From the NCBI RefSeq assembly GCF_019884785.1, contig NZ_CP082326.1:1419355-1483354 (forward strand): DNA of 64,000 nt. The letters run 5' to 3'. This document shows, piece after piece, positions 35,560-44,644 of this stretch (positions are counted from its first letter, which is position 1; the number at the start of each line of letters is the position of its first letter). Below the pieces are notes generated by a model. It saw only the letters and a program-made list of their open reading frames with translations, ran no database searches and was not told where the DNA came from. The position numbers and the translations under genes are program-made. Source of the stretch: Crassaminicella profunda (GTDB taxonomy: Bacteria > Bacillota > Clostridia > Peptostreptococcales > Thermotaleaceae).

Positions 35560-37170
35560 GTGAATAGAATAAAAAATGTACTATGTTTTTTCTTTGTTAT
35601 TCTTGCATTATCAGGATGTATGAATAAGAATGTGGAAATAAAGCAAAATGAAGATGAGCCTGTGCCAATAGGAAAACCAGTATCTGGTGGTGAATTGTCC
35701 ATTCCTGTCATTCAGTTTGATACCTTAAATCCTATTTTAAATGATAACAAAAGTATTTATTACTTAGATCAATTGATTTACGAAGGATTAATAAGGCTGG
35801 ATGAAAATTTAAATGCTCAGCCAGCTTTGGCTGAAAGTTGGAATGTTTCAGCGGATGGATTGGAATGGACATTCAAGTTAAGAGATGATGTAGTTTGGCA
35901 TGATGGAAAAGTTTTTACTTCAGAGGACGTGAAATTTACGGTTGATTCTATTAAGATGAATACATCTGGGAAAGAACCTATATATAGTGAATATGTAAAA
36001 CATATAAAAAATATTAAGATTTTAAGTCAAAATACAATAACTGTTAAATTTGATACTGGAATAAATAGTGGTATTGAGCTTTTTACTTTTCCAATTATTC
36101 CAAAACATCAGTTCGAAAGTAAAACAAGGGTATACGATGGAGTGGATATAAAGCCTATTGGAACAGGTCCGTATAAGGTTGAATCTTATAATAAGTTTAA
36201 AGATATAAAATTAGTTGTAAATGATAGCTATTGGGGGGATAAGCCTTATATTACTTCAATCATTGCAAAGAGGGTACCAGACAAAGAGGGTGCATTGACT
36301 TCTGTTGAAGTAGGAGAGGTAGATGTTGCGCCAGCAACAAATTTTGATTGGGAAAAATATAGTGGAGATAAGTCATTAAGCATATATGAATACGTAACGA
36401 AAGATTACGAGTTTTTAGGGTTTAATTTTCGTAATAAAATCATCCAAGACAAAAATGTTAGAAAAGCATTAGGATATAGTATTGATCGACATGCTATTAT
36501 CAACGAAGTATATTTAGGACATGCTACTGTGGTAGATGTGCCAATTTATCCAGATAGCTATTTATATGATGAGGAAGAAAAGAAGTTTGGAAAGGATTTA
36601 TTAGTAGCAAAAAAATTATTAGCAGAATCCGGTTGGGAAAATAGAGATGATGATAAGTGGCTTGAGAATGAATTAGGGCAAGAATTAAGACTAAATTTCC
36701 TTGTAAATGAAGATAATCCTCAAAGGATGAGGGTTTCTCAAATGCTTTCTAATCAACTTGAAGAAATAGGGGTAGATATAGTAATTAACAAAATGAATTG
36801 GCAAGAATATGAAAGAAGAATAGCAAAAGGACAATTTGACATTGTTTTAGGCGGTTGGCAATTATCAAATATACCAGATCTTCGTTTTATTTTTCATTCA
36901 AGCCGTATAGGTAGTACTAATTTTATTGGTTACAATAATTCTGATATGGATAAACTTTTGAATGAAGCTGCCTTCATAAAGAATGATCAATTGAAAAAAG
37001 AAAAATATAAAGAAATACAACATTTAGTGGTAGATGATTTGCCGTATTTTAGCTTATATTTTAAAAACAGTTCAGTCATTATGAAGAAATATGTTAAAGG
37101 AAACATAATTCCTAAACCTAATAGGATATATAATAATATAGAGAATTGGTATGTGATTGATGAAAAATAG
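35560..37170 (+). CDS. Peptide/nickel-type ABC transporter substrate-binding lipoprotein
   Basis: 536 residues, family SBP_bac_5 (OppA/DppA). Signal peptide with lipobox LSGC, then the family pattern (LNPIL..., YEGLIRLDENLNAQPALAESW, WTFKLRDDVVWHDGKVFTSEDVKFT). GTG 35560 fits GGAGGAG (35548-35554) better than the TTG at 35557. No permease or ATPase genes are adjacent, so it either uses a transporter encoded elsewhere or works as an orphan receptor. Confidence 0.92.
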   Translation: MNRIKNVLCFFFVILALSGCMNKNVEIKQNEDEPVPIGKPVSGGELSIPVIQFDTLNPILNDNKSIYYLDQLIYEGLIRLDENLNAQPALAESWNVSADGLEWTFKLRDDVVWHDGKVFTSEDVKFTVDSIKMNTSGKEPIYSEYVKHIKNIKILSQNTITVKFDTGINSGIELFTFPIIPKHQFESKTRVYDGVDIKPIGTGPYKVESYNKFKDIKLVVNDSYWGDKPYITSIIAKRVPDKEGALTSVEVGEVDVAPATNFDWEKYSGDKSLSIYEYVTKDYEFLGFNFRNKIIQDKNVRKALGYSIDRHAIINEVYLGHATVVDVPIYPDSYLYDEEEKKFGKDLLVAKKLLAESGWENRDDDKWLENELGQELRLNFLVNEDNPQRMRVSQMLSNQLEEIGVDIVINKMNWQEYERRIAKGQFDIVLGGWQLSNIPDLRFIFHSSRIGSTNFIGYNNSDMDKLLNEAAFIKNDQLKKEKYKEIQHLVVDDLPYFSLYFKNSSVIMKKYVKGNIIPKPNRIYNNIENWYVIDEK

Positions 37171-37174
37171 TTTC

Positions 37175-37203
37175 TTGACAAAATAATAAAATAGATTTAT
37201 ACT
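37175..37203 (+). promoter_or_regulatory. Strong SigA promoter of tRNA-Leu(GAG)
   Basis: TTGACA (37175-37180), 17-base spacer, TATACT (37198-37203). Confidence 0.75.
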
Positions 37204-37265
37204 ATATAAGTGCAAAAATATTAATACTGTTACTTAAATAGGTTATAAAACCATATTTAATGATT

Positions 37266-37350
37266 GCGAGAGTGCTGGAACTGGCAGACAGGCATGTTTG
37301 AGGGACATGTGTCTAATGGCGTACGGGTTCAAGTCCCGTCTCTCGCACCA
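37266..37350 (+). tRNA. tRNA-Leu, anticodon GAG
   Basis: Class II tRNA with encoded CCA. The acceptor GCGAGAG pairs with CTCTCGC. The anticodon stem CATGT/ACATG encloses TTGAGGG, giving anticodon GAG (reads CUC/CUU). The T arm has GGGTTCAAGTCCC and the variable arm is long. Confidence 0.96.
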
Positions 37351-37359
37351 AGAATTATA

Positions 37360-37390
37360 GACTACTCAGCCATGAGTAGTTTTTATTTTT
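37360..37390 (+). terminator. Rho-independent terminator of tRNA-Leu(GAG)
   Basis: GACTACTCA and TGAGTAGT arms followed by TTTTTATTTTT. Confidence 0.88.
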
Positions 37391-37528
37391 TACCAATTTT
37401 ATTTTTGTGATTAATGAAGGAATTTATGTTTTTTTTGTAGAAATGTATTAAAAGTGCGTGTAAAGGTAATAATTTATTTACAGGTGAAAATATGCTAATG
37501 AACTATTCATGCTATAGGGGGATTACAA

Positions 37529-38611
37529 ATGATTAAATTTATGAAATATTTCTGTTTGATGTTGCTGTGTAATTTACTAATGTTTTCTTTAGCTTATGGA
37601 CAAGAGCCTATAGACGGAGTCGTCATAGGGAATAACGTAAATGTTAGGCAAGAACCTAAAATTGAATCAGCAGTTTTAAACACTTTAAAGTTAGGAGAGT
37701 ATGTTCATATTCTAAACAGTAGTGGTGAATGGTACGGCATAGCATTAAATGATGAAAATATTGGATGGGTACATAACAAATTAGTTGTTACTGTAAATAA
37801 AGAAAAAGATTTAATAAAAAAAGGAATTGTCACAGCAAATACTTTAAATATAAGAGAACAACCTGATCTTACTATGGGTACTATAGGAAAGTTATATAAA
37901 GGTACACAAGTAACAATAATAGATAAAAAAGCAGAATGGTATGCCATTAATGTTGACAATAGACAAGGTTGGGTGCATTCAGATTATATAAAGATAAAAC
38001 CTAATTATAAAACAGCAAAGATTACAGGGAATAATGTAAATGTAAGAAAAGATCCTTCTGATACAGGAGAAATCATAGATAGCTTAAGTGTAGATAACTA
38101 TGTTCAAGTAAAGGATTTTAAAGATGATTGGTATTGTATAATTCTTAAAGAAAATCAAGAAGGTTGGGTATATAAAGATTATCTAACCATTGTATTAGAA
38201 GATACACAAGCCTCAAGAGGCATGAGTAGATCTGCTTTAGGAATAAAAGCAGTGACTATTGCTAAAGAACAACTAGGTAAAAGATATGTATATGGAGCTA
38301 TGGGACCAAATACTTTTGACTGTTCAGGATTTACTTCTTATGTATATAAAAAAATAGGAATAAAGCTTCCTAGAGCATCTAGAGAACAATCAAGAGCAGG
38401 TCAAAAAGTATCAAAGAGTAATTTAAGAATAGGTGATTTAGTATTCTTTGATACAAATGGAGGAAATAATGGAAATGTTAGTCATGTAGGTATATATATA
38501 GGAAATGGTCAGTTTATACATGCTGCTACAGGAAGACGTAGAATCACCATAACAGATTTGAATAGTTCATATTATAGAGGTAGATTTGTTACAGCTAGAA
38601 GATTCTTTTAA
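37529..38611 (+). CDS. Secreted NlpC/P60 endopeptidase with three SH3 domains
   Basis: 360 residues: an N-terminal signal peptide (cleavage near AYG-Q), three bacterial SH3 domains (about residues 27-90, 93-155, 160-220; each begins with a VNVRQ/LNIRE/VNVRK motif and ends with GWV), then an NlpC/P60 domain with catalytic Cys265 (FDCSGF) and His319 (SHVGIYIG). It hydrolyses gamma-D-Glu-diaminopimelate bonds in peptidoglycan. Monocistronic, ends in a bidirectional terminator. Confidence 0.94.
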   Translation: MIKFMKYFCLMLLCNLLMFSLAYGQEPIDGVVIGNNVNVRQEPKIESAVLNTLKLGEYVHILNSSGEWYGIALNDENIGWVHNKLVVTVNKEKDLIKKGIVTANTLNIREQPDLTMGTIGKLYKGTQVTIIDKKAEWYAINVDNRQGWVHSDYIKIKPNYKTAKITGNNVNVRKDPSDTGEIIDSLSVDNYVQVKDFKDDWYCIILKENQEGWVYKDYLTIVLEDTQASRGMSRSALGIKAVTIAKEQLGKRYVYGAMGPNTFDCSGFTSYVYKKIGIKLPRASREQSRAGQKVSKSNLRIGDLVFFDTNGGNNGNVSHVGIYIGNGQFIHAATGRRRITITDLNSSYYRGRFVTARRFF

Positions 38612-38612
38612 A

Positions 38613-38642
38613 AAAACCCTACTGTTTTTACAGTAGGGTTTC
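38613..38642 (+). terminator. Bidirectional terminator
   Basis: AAACCCTACTG and CAGTAGGGTTT arms with a TTTTTA loop, between converging genes; it overlaps the last codons of the minus-strand transglycosylase gene. Confidence 0.88.
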
Positions 38643-39206
38643 AAAATTTTTTGAAGAAGTTGTGAGATCATATCTTTTTTTCGACTTTAGAACTTTATCT
38701 ACATAGTTTTTGGTTTCATTAAAAGGTGGAATTCCTTTATATTTATCTACATTAGTAGGTCCAGCATTGTAAGCTGCTAAAGCTAGCTTTGTATTTCCAT
38801 TATATTTTGACAGCATATCATGTAAATATTTAGTACCTCCATAAATATTCTGTGCAGGATCTAAAGGACTGGTCACACCTAGTCCTTTAGCAGTTTGAGG
38901 CATTAATTGCATAAGTCCTTGTGCACCAGCTTTAGAAAGAGCGTTTTTGTTAAATTGGGATTCTGCTTTGATTACAGCTTTAACTAAATTTGGATCCATA
39001 TTAAATTTTTTAGCAGCAGATTCAATAATAGGATCATATTTAGTAGAAGAAGTATTTTGAGATTTATCATTATTAAGTTTTTCGTTTAAAACATGTTCAA
39101 AACTTGTTACTGATTTATTTTTTATAAAAGGAATATTAAGCGGTAGTCTATTTTTAATTTCAACTATTTTTTGATTAAGTATTTTTTGAATAGGATTATT
39201 ACCCAT
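38628..39206 (-). CDS. Lytic transglycosylase (SLT), without signal peptide
   Basis: 192 residues. The SLT domain (about 60-175) has the catalytic Glu in [33 protein letters not shown] and AAYNAG. The 58-residue N-terminus is basic and has no hydrophobic core, so export would need another route or the enzyme acts after lysis. Related signal-less SLT proteins occur near flagellar or sporulation genes, but nothing here confirms that. The ribosome binding site is AAAAGGAG. Confidence 0.9.
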   Translation of the reverse strand: MGNNPIQKILNQKIVEIKNRLPLNIPFIKNKSVTSFEHVLNEKLNNDKSQNTSSTKYDPIIESAAKKFNMDPNLVKAVIKAESQFNKNALSKAGAQGLMQLMPQTAKGLGVTSPLDPAQNIYGGTKYLHDMLSKYNGNTKLALAAYNAGPTNVDKYKGIPPFNETKNYVDKVLKSKKRYDLTTSSKNFETLL

Positions 39207-39484
39207 TGGAAAAACTCCTTTTCTTTTTAATTATAAGCTATATTAATTATCGGATGTTTTTATGAATTTATTTACAAAAAAATGTAATTTATCAAAAAGT
39301 ATTTATGATAAAAATTTTTTTAAAATCAAAAGGAAATGACATATAGTTTGTAGAAAATTAAAATAAGATAATCTTTTAAATGTTTTTTAGAAGGATGTTG
39401 AAAATACAAAATGATTTATGAAAGTAAGTATGCATATAATTAATATAGGAGATATATGGGGAAGATATAAAAGGGGGCGTAGGA

Positions 39485-40435
39485 GTGAGACAAACAAGAG
39501 CAAAGGTGAGAAAAGAAAGTATAGGGAAAAAATTTAGTTTTACGATTGTAGTCATACTGTTATTTAGTTTATCTATTTTAATAGGTTATTTAGGTACCAA
39601 ATATATTATTCTACCTATGCTTTCTCAAAATAGAATAATTGCAGATAAAAATGTCCCTAAAAATGTAACTAAAGAAGTAAATAAAGAAGTAAATAAAGAA
39701 GTAAATAAGGAAGTACCTAAAGAAGTACCTAAAGAAGTACCTAAAGAAGTAGCAAAACAAAATAAAAATACAGATGTCATAGATAAACCAACAAAAGAAG
39801 CATATGCAAATACCTTTGAAATACAAGGCTTTGACATCTATAGTGTTCAAGTTGGAAGTTTTACAACAAAGGAAAATGCAGAGGCCTTAGCTAAGGAATT
39901 AAATACCAAGGAAATGGGTGCTTATGTTTGGTATAATGGTGGGTATAAAGTGATGACCGTTTGTATGCTAGATAGAGAAAGTATTGATAGGGTTATGCCA
40001 AGTATCAAACAAGAATATGAGGAAGCCTTTGTAGTAACAAAAAGTATTCCAACGAGAGCAATAAAATATACAAAAGAGGATTCTCAATATATATCTATAT
40101 TACAAAGTCACAGAAAAGGATTAACTGAAATGCTCAAAGAATTGTCCGAAAACATAAAACAATCAAAAAAAAGTCAAGAAGATATGAAAAGATGTAGTAT
40201 TCTGATAAAAAAGTATGTGGATGATTTAAGGGGAATTCAAGCTCAACTCAAAAAGGAGAATCCATCTAAAAATATGCAATCTGTTCATAATGAGTTTGTA
40301 AAATTGGTAGATACTCTTGTACAAGGGTTTGAAGCAGGAGTGAAAGATGATACAAAGTTATTAGTAGGGATACAAAATTCGTTTATGAAGGTCTTATACC
40401 AATATTCAGATTTTGCTGCAAAGAATGAATATTGA
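39485..40435 (+). CDS. Membrane-anchored SPOR-domain protein with tandem KEV repeats
   Basis: 316 residues. One membrane helix (residues 20-40), then a repetitive linker of NKEV and PKEV tetrapeptides (about 60-97), then a SPOR domain (about 115-180: FDIYSVQVGSFTTKENAEALAKEL) that binds denuded glycan strands, and a helical C-terminus. Likely acts at the division septum or in sporulation. GTG start 39485. It is directly followed by the DRTGG module (11-base gap). Confidence 0.85.
   Translation: MRQTRAKVRKESIGKKFSFTIVVILLFSLSILIGYLGTKYIILPMLSQNRIIADKNVPKNVTKEVNKEVNKEVNKEVPKEVPKEVPKEVAKQNKNTDVIDKPTKEAYANTFEIQGFDIYSVQVGSFTTKENAEALAKELNTKEMGAYVWYNGGYKVMTVCMLDRESIDRVMPSIKQEYEEAFVVTKSIPTRAIKYTKEDSQYISILQSHRKGLTEMLKELSENIKQSKKSQEDMKRCSILIKKYVDDLRGIQAQLKKENPSKNMQSVHNEFVKLVDTLVQGFEAGVKDDTKLLVGIQNSFMKVLYQYSDFAAKNEY
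39660..39756 (+). repeat. Tandem 12-base repeats inside the SPOR gene
   Basis: Consecutive units of AAAGAAGTAAAT (Lys-Glu-Val-Asn) and AAAGAAGTACCT (Lys-Glu-Val-Pro), about seven in all. In-frame expansion or loss would change only the linker length. Confidence 0.85.
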
Positions 40436-40446
40436 GGGGGATTTGA

Positions 40447-40806
40447 ATGAAAACTATTGAAATTATGCAATTGTTAAATGCTGAGTGTTTAGCGGGAGAA
40501 AGTTTGTTAGATATGGAAGTAGATCATGCCTTTGGATGTGATTTAATGAGTGATGTGTTAGCTTTTATCAATGAAAAGACTTTATTACTTACAGGACTTA
40601 CGAATCCACAGGTAATCAGAACTGCGGAAATGACCGATATTAATGTAGTGGTTTTTGTAAGAGGAAAAAAACCTGTAAAAGAAGTTATTGACTTAGCTAA
40701 TAAAAATAATATGATATTACTTAGTACAAATCACATTCTATATACTGCTTGTGGAATATTATATGCCAATGGACTTAAAGGCATTCCTAGCAGGGGAGGA
40801 GCGTAA
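40447..40806 (+). CDS. DRTGG domain protein (first copy)
   Basis: 119 residues forming one DRTGG domain, with the GCDLMSDVLAFI motif and a conserved VVFVRGKKP. Paired with a second DRTGG gene, two ATPase-domain genes and a PHP gene. In many anaerobes this set adjoins the bifurcating [FeFe]-hydrogenase genes. Ligand and mechanism unknown. Confidence 0.88.
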   Translation: MKTIEIMQLLNAECLAGESLLDMEVDHAFGCDLMSDVLAFINEKTLLLTGLTNPQVIRTAEMTDINVVVFVRGKKPVKEVIDLANKNNMILLSTNHILYTACGILYANGLKGIPSRGGA

Positions 40807-40811
40807 GGTTT

Positions 40812-41249
40812 ATGGTTAATGAACAAGGGAAAAATAGTATTAAATTAGAATATGAGATTATAAAAGATGATTTTTCAAGAGCTGGTGAAGCATCAAGTAA
40901 CATTAAAAAGGTTTTAAGACAGTTAGGGATTGATTCAAAAGCTATCAAGAAAGTAGCTATTGCTACATATGAAGCTGAAATGAATATTGTCATTCATTCA
41001 GAAGGCGGAAAAATAACTGTATTTATTAGCCCTGATGATATAGAAATTATTGCTAAGGATAATGGACCTGGTATTAAAAATATTGATAAGGCTATGGAGG
41101 AAGGGTTTTCAACTGCTTCTAATAAAGTAAGAGAATTAGGTTTTGGGGCAGGTATGGGGTTGCCAAATATAAAAAGATATAGTGATGAATTTCATATAGA
41201 ATCAAATATCGGTGAATTTACAATGTTAAAGATAAAAATCTATATATAG
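40812..41249 (+). CDS. RsbW-like anti-sigma/serine kinase ATPase-domain protein
   Basis: 145 residues with a HATPase_c fold: N-box ATYEAEMNIVIHS, G1 DNGPGI and G2 GFGAGMGLPNIKRYSD. Resembles SpoIIAB/RsbW but sits in the DRTGG module, 5 bases after the first DRTGG gene. Probably a protein kinase or ATP sensor in that module. Confidence 0.88.
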   Translation: MVNEQGKNSIKLEYEIIKDDFSRAGEASSNIKKVLRQLGIDSKAIKKVAIATYEAEMNIVIHSEGGKITVFISPDDIEIIAKDNGPGIKNIDKAMEEGFSTASNKVRELGFGAGMGLPNIKRYSDEFHIESNIGEFTMLKIKIYI

Positions 41250-41260
41250 GAGGGAAAAGG

Positions 41261-41596
41261 ATGCAGGTTAAGAATCTAATTGAAAAAGAAAAATTTAAAC
41301 TAATTACAGGAGAAGAAGGTATTACTGCAGAAATCGAAGGATTATATTGTTGTGATTTATTAAGCTGGGTCATGTCACATGCTAAGGGAGGAGATGCATG
41401 GATTACGGTACAGACTCACATGAATATTGTGGCAGTAGCAAGTCTATTAGATATTAGCTGTATCATTATTCCAGAATCTATTGATATAGATCAGAAGACT
41501 ATTGATAAAGCAAAGGAGGAGAATATTCCGATTTTAAGTACAAATTTGAATAGCTATGAAATTTTTTGTGAAATGTATGAATCAGGATTGAGATAA
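41261..41596 (+). CDS. DRTGG domain protein (second copy)
   Basis: 111 residues, homologous to the 119-residue copy at 40447; it has CCDLLSWVMSH and the IPILSTN end motif. AGGAGGG ribosome binding site. Possibly pairs with the first copy as a heterodimer (inference). Confidence 0.85.
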   Translation: MQVKNLIEKEKFKLITGEEGITAEIEGLYCCDLLSWVMSHAKGGDAWITVQTHMNIVAVASLLDISCIIIPESIDIDQKTIDKAKEENIPILSTNLNSYEIFCEMYESGLR

Positions 41597-41597
41597 T

Positions 41598-42305
41598 ATG
41601 AAAATAGCCGTAGATTTTCATATTCATACAGCACTTTCGCCTTGTGGGGATGAAGATATGACTCCTAATAACATTATCAACATGTGCATATTAAAAGGTC
41701 TTGATGCAATAGCTATCACAGATCATAATAGTGTAGAAAATTGTATAGCTTGTTTACAGGTTGCAAAAAATAAAGGGATTATTGTCATACCCGGAATGGA
41801 ACTTCAAACAAAGGAAGAGGTACATCTTATTTGTTTGTTCAAGAGCATAGATAAGGCACTTTCTTTTCAAAAATTAGTATACGATAAATTACCTGTAAAA
41901 GAAAATAACCCAAAACTCTTTGGTAGACAATTAATATTTAATAAGAAAGATGAAGTAGTAGGAGAAAATAAAAGAATGTTAATAGGTTCTAGTAATCTTT
42001 CCATCAATGAAGTGTTTCATGAAGTAGAAAAACGAGCAGGAATAATTATTCCTGCCCATGTTGATAGAAATTCTTATAGTTTAATAGGAACTTTAGGGTT
42101 TATTCCTAAAGAATTATCAATTAAAACATTAGAAGTATCAAAGACATGTAATCTAAATACATTTTTAGACAAATATAGATATTTGAGAAAGTATCAGTTT
42201 ATTCAAAGTTCTGATGCACATTATTTATGGGATATATTAGAGAGAGAGAATTTTATTGAGGTAGATCAAAAGAATATAGGTAGTATTTTTGAATCTTTAA
42301 GATAA
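41598..42305 (+). CDS. PHP-domain metal-dependent phosphoesterase
   Basis: 235 residues. PHP motifs are visible: DFHIHTALSPCG, ITDHNSVEN, PGMELQT and PAHVDRN, with SDAHYLWD near the end, together giving the His/Asp/Glu metal ligands. The substrate is not known. Starts 2 bases after the second DRTGG gene. Confidence 0.9.
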   Translation: MKIAVDFHIHTALSPCGDEDMTPNNIINMCILKGLDAIAITDHNSVENCIACLQVAKNKGIIVIPGMELQTKEEVHLICLFKSIDKALSFQKLVYDKLPVKENNPKLFGRQLIFNKKDEVVGENKRMLIGSSNLSINEVFHEVEKRAGIIIPAHVDRNSYSLIGTLGFIPKELSIKTLEVSKTCNLNTFLDKYRYLRKYQFIQSSDAHYLWDILERENFIEVDQKNIGSIFESLR

Positions 42306-42327
42306 ATTGACCTGGAGGTTTTATGAA

Positions 42328-42876
42328 TTGAGAGAGCTATCCCTTCATATACTAGATATTGTTCAAAATAGCATTTCTGCAAAGGCCACTTTCATTGAGA
42401 TTATTATTGATGAAAATGAGAGGAAAAATTCTATGAATATAGAGATTGTGGATAATGGTATGGGTATGAGCAAAGAATTATTACAAAAAGTAACAAATCC
42501 TTTTATAACTACTCGAAAAACAAGAAAAGTTGGATTGGGAATCTCATTATTTAAGGCTGCCTGTGAGCGGTGCAATGGGAAGTTTCACATTGAATCTGAG
42601 GTAGGGAAAGGAACGAAAATACTTGCTAGATTTGAGAGGAATCATATTGATAGAGCTCCTTTAGGAGATATGGTGGATACGATGGTTATCATAATTATGT
42701 CAAATGAGAAGATTGATTATTTGTATAAACATCGTATTAATAAAAATGAGTTGGTATTAGATACAAGAGAGGTGAGAAAGGTTTTAAGGGGTGTTCCATT
42801 AAATAATATGGAAGTTATTGATTGGATCAAGGGATATATTTCGGATGGACTAAATGAACTAAATAAAGATAAATAA
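42328..42876 (+). CDS. Histidine-kinase-like ATPase domain protein
   Basis: 182 residues, a stand-alone HATPase_c domain: N-box LDIVQNSISAKAT, G1 DNGMGM, G2 KVGLGISLFKAACE, then a C-terminal extension. No dimerisation or phospho-acceptor His domain is present. The TTG at 42328 is preferred since GGAGG (42314-42318) precedes it; an earlier TTG at 42307 would overlap the PHP stop region. Last gene of the module, closed by a strong terminator. Confidence 0.87.
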   Translation: MRELSLHILDIVQNSISAKATFIEIIIDENERKNSMNIEIVDNGMGMSKELLQKVTNPFITTRKTRKVGLGISLFKAACERCNGKFHIESEVGKGTKILARFERNHIDRAPLGDMVDTMVIIIMSNEKIDYLYKHRINKNELVLDTREVRKVLRGVPLNNMEVIDWIKGYISDGLNELNKDK

Positions 42877-42892
42877 TGTTTTGTCGAATATT

Positions 42893-42937
42893 AAAAAAAA
42901 AAAGAAGATTGCGCATCGCAATTTTCTTTTTTTTTAA
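42893..42937 (+). terminator. Rho-independent terminator after the DRTGG module
   Basis: A-rich arm with GAAGATTGCG pairs with CGCAATTTTC and a run of T; loop CAT. Confidence 0.9.
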
Positions 42938-43304
42938 CTAATAAAAATTTGACGAATCATATGAAAGACTTCATTTTTCAATGATTATATAGCTTTAGTT
43001 ATATTTTCTTACTTCTAAATTAACTTGATAAAGAGGAAGTTGGATTGACTTTTTTAGACATAGAAGTTAATATATAAATGTATGCTTTTAATAAAGTTTT
43101 GTTTTGATGACCTGTGATTTTTTATGGTAAATAGTAAATGAAACGTGGAATATTTTATTTGTAATACATAATACAGTATACAAAATAAGTATTTTACGAA
43201 CAATTTCTAGTTTTCCGTAGAAAATGTAGTGAAAAACAAAATGAACATTGCTTGTGGTCAAAAATTTTTAAAAATCAATTTTATGAAATAAGGGGTGAAT
43301 ATAA
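42938..43304. other. 367-base non-coding gap before rnfC
   Basis: Very AT-rich. No frame with a ribosome binding site was seen. It holds one good promoter (listed). I looked for a Rex-type operator (TTGTGA...TCACAA) and did not find a convincing one. Confidence 0.6.
43045..43073 (+). promoter_or_regulatory. SigA-type promoter candidate for the rnf operon
   Basis: TTGACT (43045-43050), 17-base spacer, TAATAT (43068-43073). A leader of about 230 bases would precede rnfC. Confidence 0.5.
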
Positions 43305-44627
43305 ATGAGTCTTTTATCCTTCAGGGGAGGGGTACATCCTCCTCACTATAAGGAAGCAACAGAAAGATGTAAAGTGGAAAAGGCGAAGGAGCCTACTCGT
43401 GTTGTTATACCGCTTCAACAGCACATTGGGGCACCTTGTGAAGCTGTGGTAAAAGTTGGAGACAAGGTTAAGGTAGGGCAGAAAATAGGCGAGGCAAAAG
43501 CTTTTGTTTGTGCACCTGTTCATAGTAGTGTTTCAGGTGAAGTAAAACAAATCACAAAAATGCTTGCGCCAACTGGTGAAGCACAATGTGTTGTCATTGA
43601 ATCTGATGGGTTAAATGAGGTTCATGAAAGTGTTAAACCAAAAGGAGATTTGGCGAATTTATCAGCAAAAGAAATAATAGAAATTGTTAAAGAAGCAGGT
43701 ATCGTTGGGATGGGAGGGGCTACTTTCCCAACACATGTAAAGCTTTCAGTACCACCTGATAAAAATGTTGATACCATTATTTTAAATGGTGCAGAGTGTG
43801 AACCATATTTAACTGCTGACCACAGACTTATGTTAGAGAATCCAGAAAGTATCGTATTTGGATTAAGAGCAATGATGAAAGGCACAAACGTTTCAAAAGC
43901 TTATATTGGAATAGAAAATAACAAACCAGATGCTATAGAAAGTATGAAGAATGCTGCAAAAGAGTACAATGAAATTGAAGTTGTAGGACTTCAGACAAAG
44001 TATCCTCAAGGAGCAGAAAAACAGTTAATTTATGCTTGTACAAAAAGAGAAGTACCATCTGGAGGACTTCCAATGGAAGCAGGCGTTATTGTAAATAACG
44101 TGGCAACAGCTTCAGCTATTGGAAATGCCATTAAAACGGGAATGCCTTTAATAGAAAGAATCTGTACAATTACAGGAAAAGGGATTAAAGAACCTAAAAA
44201 TTTATTGATCAAAGTAGGTACTTCAATTAAAGAAATTATTGAGCAATGTGGTGGATATAATGGAACTCCTGGAAAGTTAATCTTAGGTGGACCAATGATG
44301 GGTCATGCTCAATATACTGATGAAATTTGTTCAACCAAGGGTACATCAGGAATACTTGTTTTCACACCAGAAGAGGCGAGACTTCCTGAACCAAAAGCAT
44401 GTATAAGATGTGGTAAATGTGTTGAAATTTGTCCTGCTTTCTTACAGCCAATATATGTAAGCGCTTATTCTTTAAATAATATGTATGATACGGCTGAAAA
44501 ATATCGTGCTCTTGATTGTATAGAATGTGGTTCTTGTTCATTTATTTGTCCTTCCAAGAGACCACTGCTACAGTCCATTAGAGTTGCAAAGCGTGAAATT
44601 ATAGCTAAGAAAAGAAAGAGTAAGTAA
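43305..44627 (+). CDS. rnfC: Rnf complex subunit RnfC
   Basis: 440 residues. The N-terminal barrel has FRGGVHPPHYKE, the middle is the NADH/FMN-binding part (GMGGATFPTHVKL, NGAECEPYLTADHRLM), and the C-terminus has two [4Fe-4S] ferredoxin motifs (CIRCGKCVEICP, CIECGSCSFICP). It is the NAD-side subunit of the ferredoxin:NAD oxidoreductase that pumps Na+ or H+. Confidence 0.97.
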   Translation: MSLLSFRGGVHPPHYKEATERCKVEKAKEPTRVVIPLQQHIGAPCEAVVKVGDKVKVGQKIGEAKAFVCAPVHSSVSGEVKQITKMLAPTGEAQCVVIESDGLNEVHESVKPKGDLANLSAKEIIEIVKEAGIVGMGGATFPTHVKLSVPPDKNVDTIILNGAECEPYLTADHRLMLENPESIVFGLRAMMKGTNVSKAYIGIENNKPDAIESMKNAAKEYNEIEVVGLQTKYPQGAEKQLIYACTKREVPSGGLPMEAGVIVNNVATASAIGNAIKTGMPLIERICTITGKGIKEPKNLLIKVGTSIKEIIEQCGGYNGTPGKLILGGPMMGHAQYTDEICSTKGTSGILVFTPEEARLPEPKACIRCGKCVEICPAFLQPIYVSAYSLNNMYDTAEKYRALDCIECGSCSFICPSKRPLLQSIRVAKREIIAKKRKSK

Positions 44628-44644
44628 TGGGAGGGAATGAGAAC

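Noticed and set aside
37266-37350. Could this long tRNA be selenocysteine tRNA supporting the TGA gene?
   Set aside because: The acceptor stem is 7 bp and the anticodon is GAG, so it is tRNA-Leu, not tRNA-Sec.
39259-39340. 25-codon frame with a Lys/Phe-rich product between the transglycosylase and SPOR genes
   Set aside because: No ribosome binding site and composition typical of random AT-rich DNA.
39660-39756. CRISPR-like short repeats
   Set aside because: The 12-base units are contiguous, in frame and encode a protein linker; there are no spacers.
42938-43304. Possible Rex operator before rnfC
   Set aside because: TTGTGG and similar fragments occur but no symmetric TTGTGA...TCACAA site was found.
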